From Spirochaetales bacterium (GTDB lineage Bacteria; Spirochaetota; Spirochaetia; DSM-2461): a stretch of 64,000 nt of DNA. Positions 17,916-27,811 of the stretch are shown piece after piece. The notes under the pieces are model-generated. The model saw only the letters and a program-made list of their open reading frames with translations, was not told where the DNA came from and did not search any database. The DNA is taken from the NCBI GenBank assembly GCA_028533045.1, contig JAQQAP010000020.1, forward strand, positions 145,149 through 209,148, written 5' to 3'. The position numbers and the translations under genes were made by a program. Positions within the stretch are counted from its first letter, which is position 1; every line of letters begins with the position of its first letter.

Positions 17916-18956
17916 CTATACAAAGCTGTCCTCCTCACCGTTACGGGCAATAACAATATCCCCCGATTCTTCCAGTTTTCGGATAACTGCTACAATCTTC
18001 TGCTGGGTCTCTTCCACGTCCTTTCTTCGGGTTGGTCCCATGTAGTCCATGTCTTCCTTAAGCAGTGCGGCGGCGCGTTTGGACATATTCCGGAAAATCT
18101 TTTCCTGAACTTCCGCATCCACCGCCTTGAGAGCCTTGGCCAATTCGGGAGAATCCACCTCGCGGAGTACTCGCTGAATGGCCCGGTCGTCGAGCATAAC
18201 GATGTCTTCGAATACGAACATTCGTTTCTTGATCTCTTCTGCCAGTTCCGGATCTTCCTCTTCCAGGGTCTCTATGATGTACTTTTCTGTCGTACGGTCT
18301 ACCAGGTTGATGATGTCCACAATACTTTCCACACCACCGGCGGAGGTGTAGTCTTCCTGGGACAGACTGGAGAGTTTCTTGTCCAGAACCCGCTCTACTT
18401 CTCTAAGGATTTCCGGAGAGGTCCGGTCCATGGTGGCAATACGGCGGGCTACGTCGGACTGTTTGTCCTGGGGCAGCTGACTGAGTATCTGAGAGGCCTG
18501 GGCCGACTCAATATAGGCCAGAATCAGGGCGATGGTCTGGGGATGCTCCTGCTGAATAAAGTTGAGCAGGTGCTGGGGGTCGGTCCGCCGTATGAAGTCA
18601 AAGGGTCTGGTTTTAAGGGAACTGGTAAGCCGGTTGATGATGTCCGTGGCTTTCTGGTTTCCCAAAGACCGTTCCAACAGTTCCCGGGCGTAATCCAGAC
18701 CACCGGAGGATATAAAATCCTGGGCCATCATCAGTTCCTGAAACTCCTGGAGAACAAAGTCCCGGTCGTCCGCCTCAATTTGTTCCAAACGGGCGATTTC
18801 CCAGGTGAGTGTTTCAATTTCCGAGTCGTTCAGGTGCTTGAAAATCTCCGCAGAGATCTCCGAACCCATGGTAACGAGAAAGACCGCCGCCTTCTGCTTA
18901 CCGCTCAGTTCTTCCTTATGTTTCTGTCCGGCCGTGGTGCCGCTGTTTGCTGCCAT
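17916..18956 (-). CDS. fliG: FliG, flagellar motor switch protein
   Basis: Rotor protein that receives torque from MotA. It has 346 residues with FliG-N, middle (EHPQTIALILAYI motif) and C domains. The charged C-terminal torque helix (DDRAIQRVLREVDSPELAKA) is intact, so this is a motor-type FliG. Spirochaetes often carry a second fliG elsewhere. The ATG comes one base after the fliF stop. Confidence 0.96.
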   Translation of the reverse strand: MAANSGTTAGQKHKEELSGKQKAAVFLVTMGSEISAEIFKHLNDSEIETLTWEIARLEQIEADDRDFVLQEFQELMMAQDFISSGGLDYARELLERSLGNQKATDIINRLTSSLKTRPFDFIRRTDPQHLLNFIQQEHPQTIALILAYIESAQASQILSQLPQDKQSDVARRIATMDRTSPEILREVERVLDKKLSSLSQEDYTSAGGVESIVDIINLVDRTTEKYIIETLEEEDPELAEEIKKRMFVFEDIVMLDDRAIQRVLREVDSPELAKALKAVDAEVQEKIFRNMSKRAAALLKEDMDYMGPTRRKDVEETQQKIVAVIRKLEESGDIVIARNGEEDSFV

Positions 18957-18957
18957 T

Positions 18958-20661
18958 CTAGTTCTCCTCCGCCAACCAGGTTCTAATCAGCTTAGCCACA
19001 TCTTCCGGATGCTCCCGGGCCATGTTCATAGCGTTTTCCTGGAGTTCCAGACGGGCCCGTTCCTGGACGGACATCTCTACTTCTATGCCCTCTTCTTCGG
19101 CATTGCGAAGAGCCTGCTCACGCATAGCCTGGTGCTGACGGGCCAACTCTTCTTCTCTCTGACGTCGTCTTCTTTCCATTTCCCGTGAAATCAGACGGAA
19201 GGCAATAAAGAATACGATAACCGCCAAAAGACCTATGATAGAGTAGAAAAGCATCCGCTGGATCTGCTTCTGCCTCAGATAATCTTCATCCTGCTTTTTG
19301 AACTCTTCGCTCCGGTCAAAGGGAATGTGCTGAACCGTAACGGTGTCGCCCCGATTGCTATCGTAGCCCACAGAATGCTCTACCAGCTGCTGCGCTTTGG
19401 CCAAAAGCTCATCGGATACGGGGTCGTAGGTTCGTTTGAGAGTCCCCTCTTCAAAAATATACTCCCCTTTTTCATCTCTTTCCAGTGTCCAGACACCGTC
19501 AATGGCCACGGCCACGGAAACACGGGAGATTTCGTAGGGGGCCATCTCCTCTTCGCTTGTCTGGGTATTGTAAACGTAGTTGGTAATAACGTCATTTTTT
19601 TCGTAATTACCCACCAGGTTGGTTAAGTCCTGATACTGGGCGGGGGTCTGCCCTTCCTGCCCTGGAGGACCTTCAGGATTAAAACCGGTACCCTGGAAAC
19701 TTTCTCCCACGGTCTGCTCCGACTCGGTAAAAGTGGGAACAACCACACGATCCGGATAGGGGGTGGAGGGGTCTTCCGGAGTCATTTCAATGGGAAAGTG
19801 TTCCTCGGTTTGTACCGTTTTATTCACGAACTCCAGGTCTATGTCCATATTGATGATACGGATTCTTTTGGAGGTAAAGACACCCTGCAGTTCACGGAGG
19901 ATCTGGCTCATATAACGAGCTTCCAGAGCAGTTTTCTGCTTGAGCATTCGTTCGGTAATAGTCAAACGGTCTATCGATTCAAGGCCTTCGAAGTTATTGA
20001 GATGTTTTCCCGTTATGTCGGAGACCACAATATTATCGTCGGTCAGGCCTTCAACGGCAAATTGAATCAGCTTAACGATTCCTTCCACCTTAACCCGGTT
20101 TTCTCCAATATCGCTTCCCGGCTTGGGGGTAATGATAACACTGGCGGTGGTGGGGTTCTGTTCGGAGGCAAAGAGGGATTCCTCGGGGATAACAAGGCTT
20201 ACGTCGGCCGAATCGATATCTTCCAGGGACTCAAGGTGCTGTTCCAGACTCTCGGTGATGGCTCTTTGTAAATTGACATCCCGCTCAAAGTCGGTCAGCG
20301 TCCACCGTTCCATATCCATGATGGCCCAGGGGTCCGTGTCCTGGGGAATCAAGTCTTCCCGCACAAGAACCGCCCGCATCTGCCGGGCAATGGTGTCATT
20401 TTCTACGTAAATGATACCGCCGGTGACCCGGTTCATCACATTTTCTTCGTCGAGCCGGTTGGTTATCCGGGTGATCTGAGTCTGATCGGTAATGGCCGAT
20501 GTTAACAAAGGCACCATACTGGGGGAGGAAGAAACTCCCACCAAAAAGATGCTGCCCACAACAACGACAGCCACAATACCGCCCAAAATAAGCTTCTGAA
20601 CAAGACTCCAGCTGCCCCAGGCCTTGGTTATGGCCTCCCACATTTTCTTAAACCATTCCAT
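18958..20661 (-). CDS. fliF: FliF, flagellar MS-ring protein
   Basis: MS-ring scaffold, 567 residues from the ATG at 20661. GGGAGGGG lies 5 bases upstream of this ATG; the open frame extends 16 codons further without support. Two membrane helices bracket the large periplasmic region, one near residues 20-45 and one near 470-490. The C-terminus carries the FliG-binding acidic/hydrophobic segment ending VAKLIRTWLAEEN. Confidence 0.96.
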   Translation of the reverse strand: MEWFKKMWEAITKAWGSWSLVQKLILGGIVAVVVVGSIFLVGVSSSPSMVPLLTSAITDQTQITRITNRLDEENVMNRVTGGIIYVENDTIARQMRAVLVREDLIPQDTDPWAIMDMERWTLTDFERDVNLQRAITESLEQHLESLEDIDSADVSLVIPEESLFASEQNPTTASVIITPKPGSDIGENRVKVEGIVKLIQFAVEGLTDDNIVVSDITGKHLNNFEGLESIDRLTITERMLKQKTALEARYMSQILRELQGVFTSKRIRIINMDIDLEFVNKTVQTEEHFPIEMTPEDPSTPYPDRVVVPTFTESEQTVGESFQGTGFNPEGPPGQEGQTPAQYQDLTNLVGNYEKNDVITNYVYNTQTSEEEMAPYEISRVSVAVAIDGVWTLERDEKGEYIFEEGTLKRTYDPVSDELLAKAQQLVEHSVGYDSNRGDTVTVQHIPFDRSEEFKKQDEDYLRQKQIQRMLFYSIIGLLAVIVFFIAFRLISREMERRRRQREEELARQHQAMREQALRNAEEEGIEVEMSVQERARLELQENAMNMAREHPEDVAKLIRTWLAEEN

Positions 20662-20757
20662 ATTACCCCTCCCAAGGAACAGAAAAGTTTCCGTCGGCGG
20701 CCGGCCCAAAGACCGGCAGCACTAAATAATTTATCTAACCACCCTAAGGGCGGCGTT

Positions 20758-21090
20758 CTATCTCAAGTTTATAATCTCTTTGTAAGCAGAGACCGCTTTA
20801 TCCACCACAGCCTTGGTCAGGCCGAGTGCCATTTCCGCTTCGGCCATGGCAATGGTGATTTGATCGGAAGAAACCGAATCGGGATCGGTCATCATAGCTT
20901 CGTAAAGCTCGTTTACCTGATTCTGTCCTTCGTTCACATTGTCCAGTTTGGATACCATCAGTTCGGCGAAGCTTTTCCCTCCCGCCGTGGCGTTAACCGG
21001 ATTCCCCGTGGTTCCCTCCGAGTTCATATGGCGGGTACTGGTTCTTTTTAAAACGACCTGATCTCCTAAAGCCATGTTTTTAACGTCCAT
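20758..21090 (-). CDS. fliE: FliE, rod/MS-ring junction protein
   Basis: Small 110-residue basal-body protein that links the rod to the MS ring and is the first exported substrate. The C-terminal half has the FliE pattern (DPDSVSSDQITIAMAEAEMA). The 96-base gap to fliF contains two imperfect GC-rich hairpins, near 20696-20716 and 20741-20756, that are not followed by T runs and so are unlikely to be terminators. Confidence 0.93.
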   Translation of the reverse strand: MDVKNMALGDQVVLKRTSTRHMNSEGTTGNPVNATAGGKSFAELMVSKLDNVNEGQNQVNELYEAMMTDPDSVSSDQITIAMAEAEMALGLTKAVVDKAVSAYKEIINLR

Positions 21091-21103
21091 AACAAGCTCC
21101 TAT

Positions 21104-21562
21104 TTATCTCAAGATCTCAAGGGACTTCTGAAACATGCTCTTAGCCCCTTCCATTATGGACACGTTCGCTTCATAGGCCCGGCTGGCCGAGATCATGTCC
21201 ACCATTTCATTCACGATAGTTACGTTGGGATACTCCACATAACCCTTTTGGGGTCCCGTTTTAATCGCATCGGGATGGGTCGGATCCCAAACGAGGCGCA
21301 TTTCGCTGTCCATGTCCTTCTCTATGGATTCCACCTTAACCCCGGAGCCGATCTGCTGCTCCATTCCTTCGGGAAGAATGGGACTCTTCCAGTAGGGTTT
21401 ATCCGTTTCAGACCGAAAAACAACCCGGCTTCTTCTAAAGGGGCCCCCCTCTTCGGTACGGGTAGTATTGGCGTTGGCAATATTGTCGGCAATCACGTCC
21501 AGGCGAAGTCTTTCCGCCGTCAGTCCTGTTGATGCCGTGTTAATGGTGCTAAAAAGTCCCAT
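21104..21562 (-). CDS. flgC: FlgC, proximal rod protein
   Basis: Rod protein of 152 residues, starting MGLFSTINTASTGLTAERLR with the flg_bb_rod motif and the NIANANTTRTEEGGP turn. The C-terminal ASRAYEANVSIMEGAKSM helix is typical. It lies 11 bases downstream of flgB and 13 upstream of fliE. Confidence 0.96.
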   Translation of the reverse strand: MGLFSTINTASTGLTAERLRLDVIADNIANANTTRTEEGGPFRRSRVVFRSETDKPYWKSPILPEGMEQQIGSGVKVESIEKDMDSEMRLVWDPTHPDAIKTGPQKGYVEYPNVTIVNEMVDMISASRAYEANVSIMEGAKSMFQKSLEILR

Positions 21563-21573
21563 ATTCTACTCTC

Positions 21574-21993
21574 CTATTTAATAACCAAATTGACCAGGGA
21601 AAATTCGTGGGTCACGGTCTCCATAATCAGTTCGTAACGCATCTGATTCTTCAGGGCGTGCATCTCTTCCACTTCGATATCCACATTGTTTCCGTTATTT
21701 TTCACGGTAGTTAAGTAGTCCAGATTGATTTTAGGGCTAACTTCCTTGTAATCCATGGGCTGATTAAAGCTGATGTGTCTCTCGGAAGATGTCTTGGCCT
21801 GAATAGAAGGCTGATTATCCTCGGAGGCCAGGGCGCGGCCCAGTTCAGATTCAAAAGAGACATCGCTCCGCTTGAAATCGGGTGTTTCCACGTTGGCAAT
21901 ATTGTTGGCAATAACACCCTGCCGGATATTGGCCACATCCAGTCCTCTTTTGAGAATATCTACTGTCTTTCCAAAGCTGGAATTGTCAAACAT
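21574..21993 (-). CDS. flgB: FlgB, proximal rod protein
   Basis: Rod protein of 139 residues with the NNIANVETPDFKRSDVSFE motif of the family. It is the first gene of the flagellar block in transcription order. The 119 bases between it and the hslU stop may hold an internal promoter (an AT-rich GATAAT lies near 22033-22038), but no convincing -35 box accompanies it. In Treponema pallidum flgB likewise lies directly downstream of a codV/xer gene. Confidence 0.95.
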   Translation of the reverse strand: MFDNSSFGKTVDILKRGLDVANIRQGVIANNIANVETPDFKRSDVSFESELGRALASEDNQPSIQAKTSSERHISFNQPMDYKEVSPKINLDYLTTVKNNGNNVDIEVEEMHALKNQMRYELIMETVTHEFSLVNLVIK

Positions 21994-22112
21994 TCCGTCC
22001 TCCTATGAAGGAATTCTTCTCTATAAAGGGAATTATCCCCTATCTTTACCATCGGCCCTCACCGGGCACACCTTAGTTTTTTCTGTCCACTTCGTAATAA
22101 TCCCGAAGGATA

Positions 22113-23633
22113 TTACAGGATGTAGCGGCTCAGATCCTTGTCTTCCACCACGCCGGACAGCTTCTCATCCACCATCTCCGCTGTAATTTCTACGGTTGTA
22201 CCGGCGTAATCGGCCGCATCAAAGGAGATATCCTCCACTAGCAGTTCCATCACCGTATGAAGCCGCCGGGCCCCGATGTTTTCCGCTGTTTTATTCACTT
22301 CCGCAGCGATTTCCGCCATTCTGCGTACCGCTTCTTTCGTAAAAACCAGTTCCACATCTTCCGTTTTCATAATCGCCGCGTACTGCTTGGTCAAAGCGTT
22401 CCGGGGGGACGTGAGAATCTGCTCAAAGGCATCCGCATCCAGGTCTTCCAGTTCCACCCTCAAAGGGAATCGTCCCTGCAGTTCCGGAATCAGGTCGGAG
22501 GGCTTGGCCAGGTTAAAGGCGCCCGCCGCAATAAAGAGGATGTGAGACGTATCGATCATACCGTACTTGGTATTAACCGAAGAACCTTCCACAATGGGAA
22601 GAATATCACGCTGAACCCCTTCCCGGGAAACATCCTGTCCCCCGCGAGCTCCTTCCCGGTTGGCAATCTTGTCCATCTCGTCAATAAAAATGATTCCCAT
22701 GTTCTGAACAAGATCCCTTGCCCGATCCACCGCCGAGTCGGTATCAATCATTCTGTCTATGTGTTCGGCCAGAAGAAGTTCCCGGGCTTCCTTAACGGTC
22801 ACCTTTTTCTTCTTCTTACCGCCTCCTCCACCAAAAAGGGAAGAAAGGGCATCCATATTTATGTCCATGCTCTCCATGCCGCCGCCTCCGGCAAACATAT
22901 TAAAGGAACCGCCGCTCTGACGGGAAATGCTCACTTCAATCAGCCGGTCTTCCAGTTCTCCCGCCCGGAGTTTTTCCCGGAATGATTCGCGCATCCGCTC
23001 CTTGCGGGCTTTCTTTTCCTCATCCTCCGGGGGAGGAAGTTCCTCTTTAGGCTCCTCCTCTTCCTGGTTAAACCCAATGGGAGGAGTGGTCCCGGCACTC
23101 TGAATGCCGTTGGGTCCCAGAGTAATAGCCCCAATCTGAATCCCGGGAAATCCCCCGGACTTGTTCATGGCGGCGTTCCTGCGCACTTCCCCTTTCCGCT
23201 TGCCCGAACCGGGGAGAAGAAGGTCCAGAAGTTCCTCTTCCGCCGCTTCCCGGGCCGCCGGTTCCACATCGCCTTTCATATCACTCTTGACCATGGAAAT
23301 GGCCGAAGTCATCAGGTCCCTAACCATGGACTCCACGTCCCGGCCCACGTAACCGACTTCGGTGAATTTGGTGGCTTCCACTTTAATAAATGGAGCACCG
23401 GCCAGCTTGGCCAGACGACGGGCGATTTCCGTTTTACCGACTCCGGTGGGACCGATCATGATAATATTTCGGGGTGCCACCTCATCACGAATATCGTCGG
23501 CCAGTTTAGAACGGCGAATCCGATTTCTCAGGGCAATAGCCACAGCCTTCTTGGCCTTCTCCTGACCTATAATATATTTATCCAATTCGGTAACGATGTC
23601 CCGGGGGATCATCTCTGACAAACCGATTTTCAT
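22113..23633 (-). CDS. hslU: HslU, ATPase subunit of HslVU protease
   Basis: AAA+ unfoldase that feeds substrates to HslV. I place the start at the ATG at 23633 (506 residues), which shares ATGA with the hslV stop and has GGAGG 10 bases upstream; a long in-frame extension upstream reads through hslV in another frame. Walker A GPTGVGKT is at residues 61-68 and Walker B is [11 protein letters not shown]. The I domain is long and ends in a Gly-rich and Lys-rich stretch, making the protein some 50 residues longer than typical HslU. Confidence 0.96.
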   Translation of the reverse strand: MKIGLSEMIPRDIVTELDKYIIGQEKAKKAVAIALRNRIRRSKLADDIRDEVAPRNIIMIGPTGVGKTEIARRLAKLAGAPFIKVEATKFTEVGYVGRDVESMVRDLMTSAISMVKSDMKGDVEPAAREAAEEELLDLLLPGSGKRKGEVRRNAAMNKSGGFPGIQIGAITLGPNGIQSAGTTPPIGFNQEEEEPKEELPPPEDEEKKARKERMRESFREKLRAGELEDRLIEVSISRQSGGSFNMFAGGGGMESMDINMDALSSLFGGGGGKKKKKVTVKEARELLLAEHIDRMIDTDSAVDRARDLVQNMGIIFIDEMDKIANREGARGGQDVSREGVQRDILPIVEGSSVNTKYGMIDTSHILFIAAGAFNLAKPSDLIPELQGRFPLRVELEDLDADAFEQILTSPRNALTKQYAAIMKTEDVELVFTKEAVRRMAEIAAEVNKTAENIGARRLHTVMELLVEDISFDAADYAGTTVEITAEMVDEKLSGVVEDKDLSRYIL

Positions 23634-24172
23634 CCTAATTCCTCCACAATGATACTTCTGTTGGTATACACACAGATATCCGCCGCAATTTCCAGGGATT
23701 TCCGGGCGATCTCGGCCGCACTCAAGTCGGAACCATCCAGATAAGCCCGGGCGGCAGAAAAAGCATAATTCCCCCCGGAGCCTATGGCAATACAACCCAA
23801 TTCGGGCTCAATAACATCGCCCGTACCGGAAAGCAAAAGGGTTTTGTTCCTGTCCGCCACCAACAGCATGGCTTCCAGCTTCCTAAGTGCCCGGTCGGTT
23901 CTCCAATCCTTGGCCATTTCCACGCTGGCCCTAAGAATGTCACCGCCGAATTCATTCAGCTTCCCCTCAAACCGCTCTTCCAGAGTAAAGGCGTCCGCCG
24001 TGGAACCGGCAAAACCGCAAATAACCTTTCCTCCAAAGAGGGTCCGCACTTTTCGGGCGTTCCCCTTCATTATGACCGACTCTCCCATAGTAACCTGACC
24101 GTCTCCGGCCATGGCCACCTTACCGTCCTTTCTTACGGCTAATATGGTGGTTCCTTTTATCTTAATTTCCAT
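23630..24172 (-). CDS. hslV: HslV, proteasome-like peptidase subunit
   Basis: Threonine peptidase forming the dodecameric core of HslVU, 180 residues. The likely catalytic Thr is in [11 protein letters not shown], preceded by a seven-residue leader MEIKIKG, as in the CodW/ClpQ type of Firmicutes rather than the single Met of E. coli. GDGQVTMG follows. The ATG at 24172 has AGGAG 7 bases upstream. The gap to xerC (24173-24324) holds a 14-base unit repeated 1.8 times but no clear terminator. Confidence 0.96.
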   Translation of the reverse strand: MEIKIKGTTILAVRKDGKVAMAGDGQVTMGESVIMKGNARKVRTLFGGKVICGFAGSTADAFTLEERFEGKLNEFGGDILRASVEMAKDWRTDRALRKLEAMLLVADRNKTLLLSGTGDVIEPELGCIAIGSGGNYAFSAARAYLDGSDLSAAEIARKSLEIAADICVYTNRSIIVEELG

Positions 24173-24324
24173 AATCTGCTCCTAATTGGACAAAAATGAT
24201 GATAATTCCCCTTTGCCCCATTCTTCATTCTCAATTCTTCATTCCCGGTAAAAAAGCGCTTAAGCGAAAGCCCCAAGACTTACTCCTGAATCCATAACTC
24301 ACATCCGCTTTCAGCTTTCGCCCT

Positions 24325-25248
24325 TCATCCATCGCCCTTCCGTTTTCGCCCGTGGGGGTGGCTTTGCCTATGGACCTGCCGAATCCTCTCAATACCGGTG
24401 TGGGTATACACCTGGGTAGTGGAAAGGGAGGAGTGTCCCAGCATCTCCTGTACCATCCGAATATCCGCCCCTTCGCTTATGAGGGAAGTGGCAAAACTGT
24501 GCCGAAAGGTATGGGGACCGATTTTTTTAGCCATTCCCGACTGGGAAGCGTACTTATCTACCAGATAGAACACGCCCCGGTCGGTAAGCGCCGCACCCCG
24601 CCAATCCAGCAGGAGAGCCCCGCCGCTTTTATCGTGCAGAGTGGTCTTCCCGTCCCGCAAGGGCAGGTACTCTTCCAGAGCCTTCCGGGCTGCTTCACCT
24701 AAAAAGACGATGCGCTCTTTCCGGCCCTTCCCCATGACTCTTACTTCATTACCCTTTACCGAATCCCGTTTGAGGGAACAGAGTTCGCTCACACGGCAGC
24801 CGGTGGAATAAAGCATCTCCATGATCAATCTATCCCTATAACCGGCAAAATCCTCGCCCGTAAGGGAAATAAGCTGTTCAAACTCACTGTCCGTCAGATA
24901 AGTGGGCAGGTGCTTGCTCTTCTTAAGGCTCTTGGTTCTACGAAAGGGGTTGTCCTGACGGTCCGTCTTAAGACAGGCCCAGTCGTAGAATCCGCGCAAG
25001 GAAGAGAGACGCCGGTTTACCGAAGAGGAGGTCATTTTCCTCAGGGTCATATCGGCCAAAAAACCGCGAACGCAAATCTCATCGGTCTCTTCCCAGTCTT
25101 CTCCCTGTTCCTCCAGCCAGAGGCGCCAGGTTTCCAGATCATTCCGGTAAGAACGGATCGTGTGAGCCGAAAGGCAGCGCACCTGTTCGAGATAAGTCAA
25201 GTAATCCTTTACGGCCTCATCAAGAGACACGGTAGTAACGACCGCCAT
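24325..25248 (-). CDS. xerC: XerC/CodV-type tyrosine recombinase
   Basis: Site-specific recombinase of 307 residues, the likely partner of the XerD-like protein at 26903 for chromosome dimer resolution at dif. The N-terminal SAM-like domain is at about residues 10-95. The catalytic residues are present: Arg in GCRVSEL, Lys in GKGRKERI, His-x-x-Arg in HTFRHSF, His in LGHSS and Tyr in TTQVYTH. The start has a full GGAGGTGAT ribosome site although it lies 29 bases inside dprA. Which protein is XerC and which XerD cannot be settled by eye. Confidence 0.88.
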   Translation of the reverse strand: MAVVTTVSLDEAVKDYLTYLEQVRCLSAHTIRSYRNDLETWRLWLEEQGEDWEETDEICVRGFLADMTLRKMTSSSVNRRLSSLRGFYDWACLKTDRQDNPFRRTKSLKKSKHLPTYLTDSEFEQLISLTGEDFAGYRDRLIMEMLYSTGCRVSELCSLKRDSVKGNEVRVMGKGRKERIVFLGEAARKALEEYLPLRDGKTTLHDKSGGALLLDWRGAALTDRGVFYLVDKYASQSGMAKKIGPHTFRHSFATSLISEGADIRMVQEMLGHSSLSTTQVYTHTGIERIRQVHRQSHPHGRKRKGDG

Positions 25249-26206
25249 GGCAGATCACCTCCCCTTTTAGTTCCCTATCCATATAACTGACAAGATCGTT
25301 ACGGTCTGCCGGTTCGGGCAGTTCCGGGCTTTCCCAGCCCTCCGTATCGATGTTTAATCCCTTAAGAATATCAAAGGCCGACTCCACCACGGGAGCTCCC
25401 GCATGGATAAGACCCGCCGTACCTTCCGCCCAGACTCCGGCCGGTGTCACCACCACATCCCGTCCCTCTTCCAGGGCGAAATCGGCCGTGATAAGGGCTC
25501 CCGATTTGCGGGGGGCCTGAATAACCACAACGGTCTGGGCCAAGCCGGCAATAATCCGGTTGCGAGCGGGAAAACGCCAGGGAGCCCCGGGGGTTCCCGG
25601 AGCATACTCACTCAGTATCGTACCGCCCCGTTCCAGGATTTCCCGCCCGATTCTACGATTCCGGTCGGGAGTAATAAGGTCGATGCCGCTTCCCAGGACG
25701 GCAATGGTGTTTCCCCGTCCTTCCAGGGCGCCCTTATGGGCTTCCCCGTCAATTCCCAGGGCAAGGCCGGAAATAAGGGGACATTCAAGGGAGGCCAGTT
25801 CCATTCCCATTCGGAAAGCTTCGGCCTTGGCCTGGGCGGTGGGGAGGCGGGTTCCCACGACGGCTATTCCTTCCATATCCCGCCGGGGAGCGACTCCCCG
25901 GTAATAGATACGGAAGGGCCGGTCCGATGTGGCGGCCAGGTTTGCCGGATAATCCTCGTCATCCACGCTCAGGCAGCCTATGCGGTCCCTGTCACAGCCT
26001 TCCAGCATTTTTTCCGCCCTTTCCGCAAGACGTTCAATAGACTCTTTGAGTCCGGGGCGGCGGCCGGTGAACTGGCAAAGGAAGGATCCGGTAATACGAA
26101 GAAGATCCATTCGACAGGTGATGATCCGGCTCAGGGCGATCTTTTCCCGGCTTTTGAGTGTGCTTATCAAGTCAATAGTCTGGTTAATCAGGTCCCGTTC
26201 CGTCAC
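25220..26206 (-). CDS. dprA: DprA/Smf DNA-processing protein
   Basis: RecA loader for incoming single-stranded DNA, 328 residues. The N-terminal part is SAM-like. The Rossmann-type core carries VGTRLPT, SGLALGIDGEAHKGAL, TIAVLGSGID and FPARNRIIAGLA, all standard. The short C-terminal segment may be a remnant winged-helix domain. It starts with GTG after GGAGG, one base past the stop of the lipoprotein gene. Other competence genes are not in the window, so a role in transformation is unproven. Confidence 0.94.
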   Translation of the reverse strand: MTERDLINQTIDLISTLKSREKIALSRIITCRMDLLRITGSFLCQFTGRRPGLKESIERLAERAEKMLEGCDRDRIGCLSVDDEDYPANLAATSDRPFRIYYRGVAPRRDMEGIAVVGTRLPTAQAKAEAFRMGMELASLECPLISGLALGIDGEAHKGALEGRGNTIAVLGSGIDLITPDRNRRIGREILERGGTILSEYAPGTPGAPWRFPARNRIIAGLAQTVVVIQAPRKSGALITADFALEEGRDVVVTPAGVWAEGTAGLIHAGAPVVESAFDILKGLNIDTEGWESPELPEPADRNDLVSYMDRELKGEVICHGGRYYRVS

Positions 26207-26207
26207 A

Positions 26208-26906
26208 TCAGCCTCCCAACTGGGCGGCTCTTAGCTCCGCCTCTTCCTTGATATCGTTATTTTTCCCATCCACAATCAGTTTGCGATACAGCTCTAATGC
26301 GGCCATTTTATTGCCCGTCTCCCGGTACAGTTCCGCCCGCAGGAAAGTCGCCTTTTCGTTAGACGGTTCAATTTTCAGAAGCCTGTCCAGTACATCGGCT
26401 CCCTCGGAAGCCCTATCCATCTCATAAACATAGAGAACAGCCAGTCCCCAGAGAGGAGAGGTATAGATTCGATCCTGTTCCACGGCCCGGAGATAGTCAA
26501 ACTCCGCCGCTTCCAGAAGTTCTCTTCTCCGCGCAACATGGCTTTCGTTTACCCCGGACTGGGCCAGGCAAACCGCCCGGTAGTAGTGGAGCCGGGAATT
26601 CTCCGGGTAGACCTGAATAGCTCCGTCAAAGGCTTCCGCCCCTTCGGACCACATTTCATAGTCCATATACTTAAGTCCCAGGAGCTTGTAGTAAGTCCCC
26701 CTGTTGCGCACCTTCTCCACGGTCTCGTCAATCTCTCTATCCACCCGGCGAATATCACTTTTAAGCTGATCTATCCTCTCTTCACTCACATCATCCCCTT
26801 CCAGTTCTCCCAATCGTTCGGCGAGAGTACCGTAATCGGGCCTGTCCCAGGGACATCCCGTTAAAAAGGGAAGGGAAAAAATGGCCAAAAGGATCATTTT
26901 TTTCAT
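26208..26906 (-). CDS. TPR-repeat lipoprotein
   Basis: Lipoprotein of 232 residues from the ATG at 26906, which shares ATGA with the xerD stop. The signal peptide ends in the lipobox LTGC at residues 13-16. The mature protein is helical with TPR-like units (AEAFDGAIQVYPENSRLHYY and others). A 74-codon upstream extension of the frame overlaps xerD and lacks coding character. The ribosome site is weak, so translation may be coupled to xerD. I do not recognise a specific family; position between xerD and dprA suggests an envelope or division role at most. Confidence 0.8.
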   Translation of the reverse strand: MKKMILLAIFSLPFLTGCPWDRPDYGTLAERLGELEGDDVSEERIDQLKSDIRRVDREIDETVEKVRNRGTYYKLLGLKYMDYEMWSEGAEAFDGAIQVYPENSRLHYYRAVCLAQSGVNESHVARRRELLEAAEFDYLRAVEQDRIYTSPLWGLAVLYVYEMDRASEGADVLDRLLKIEPSNEKATFLRAELYRETGNKMAALELYRKLIVDGKNNDIKEEAELRAAQLGG

Positions 26907-27811
26907 ATTTGCCCCCGGGGATGGAATTTTTGGTGAGCCTGAGCCAGATCGTTCCGGTTCAGGTGGGTATAAATCTGTGTGGTGCTGATATCGGAATGGC
27001 CCAGGAGCTCCTGAACACTTCGCAAATCGGCGCCCCCCCGCAAAAGGTGGGTGGCAAAGGAGTGGCGCAGGGTGTGGATTTTTCCTTCCACTTCCGCCTG
27101 TAAAGCTACTTGGCGGAAACGTTTCCACATGCCCTTTCTGGAGAGACCTTCGCCCCTGTTATTAAGAAAGAGGTGAACGTCCCGCTTCCCCTGTTTGGTC
27201 AAAAGCGGCCGCACATCGCCCAGGTAGGTCTGAAGCCAGTATTCCGCCTCTTCCCCCAGGGGGACAAGCCTTTCCTTGTCTCCCTTACCGATAACACGAA
27301 TAAGTCCTTCCTTTAAAAAGACATTATCCAAAGTGAGTTCTACCGCCTCGGACACGCGCAGTCCGCAGGAGTAGATAAGTTCAAATAGAGTACGATCCCG
27401 TACACCAAAGGGTTTATCCGTATCGATCTCGCTTAGGAAGCGGTCCACCTCTTCGATGGACATAACCTGAGGGAGCGTATGAGTAAGGGGCGGCGGTTTA
27501 AGCCGGTCCATGGGATTGGTGGAGCGAATCCGGGCGGCAATAAGGTAGTCGAAAAAGGAGCGGAGGGAGCTCATTATTCGGGATACCGTGCGGGAAGAGA
27601 GATTCTCCTCCCCCTCGCCTGCGGACTGGCGGGCTTCGATGTAGAGAGTAATCTCATCGGAACCGATGGCCGCCGGGTCGTAACCGGAACTGCCCGCCCA
27701 GATGAGAAACATGGAGGCCTCCCCGGAATAGGTGGATATACTGTTATCCGCCATCCGCAGTTCGAGGAGAAGCCAATCCTGATACTCTCTGAGCAAATCC
27801 CTGCCTTTCAT
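26903..27811 (-). CDS. xerD: XerD-type tyrosine recombinase
   Basis: Second tyrosine recombinase, 302 residues, with SAM-like N-domain and complete catalytic set: Arg in CGLRVSEA, Lys in GKGDKERLV, HTLRHSF, LGHSDIST and Tyr in TQIYTH. It overlaps ftsZ as TAATG and the lipoprotein gene as ATGA, so it is probably expressed with the division genes. A XerC/XerD pair five genes downstream of ftsA fits dimer resolution coupled to septation. Confidence 0.88.
   Translation of the reverse strand: MKGRDLLREYQDWLLLELRMADNSISTYSGEASMFLIWAGSSGYDPAAIGSDEITLYIEARQSAGEGEENLSSRTVSRIMSSLRSFFDYLIAARIRSTNPMDRLKPPPLTHTLPQVMSIEEVDRFLSEIDTDKPFGVRDRTLFELIYSCGLRVSEAVELTLDNVFLKEGLIRVIGKGDKERLVPLGEEAEYWLQTYLGDVRPLLTKQGKRDVHLFLNNRGEGLSRKGMWKRFRQVALQAEVEGKIHTLRHSFATHLLRGGADLRSVQELLGHSDISTTQIYTHLNRNDLAQAHQKFHPRGQI

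Noticed and set aside
20696..20756. Terminator between fliE and fliF
   Set aside because: Two imperfect GC-rich hairpins occur but neither is followed by T residues, and fliF needs to be transcribed through.
23634..23795. 54-codon extension of HslU
   Set aside because: It overlaps hslV in another frame and the ATG at 23633 has coupling and a ribosome site.
26907..27128. 74-codon extension of the TPR lipoprotein
   Set aside because: It lies inside xerD, is Pro/Gly-rich, and would bury the lipoprotein signal peptide.
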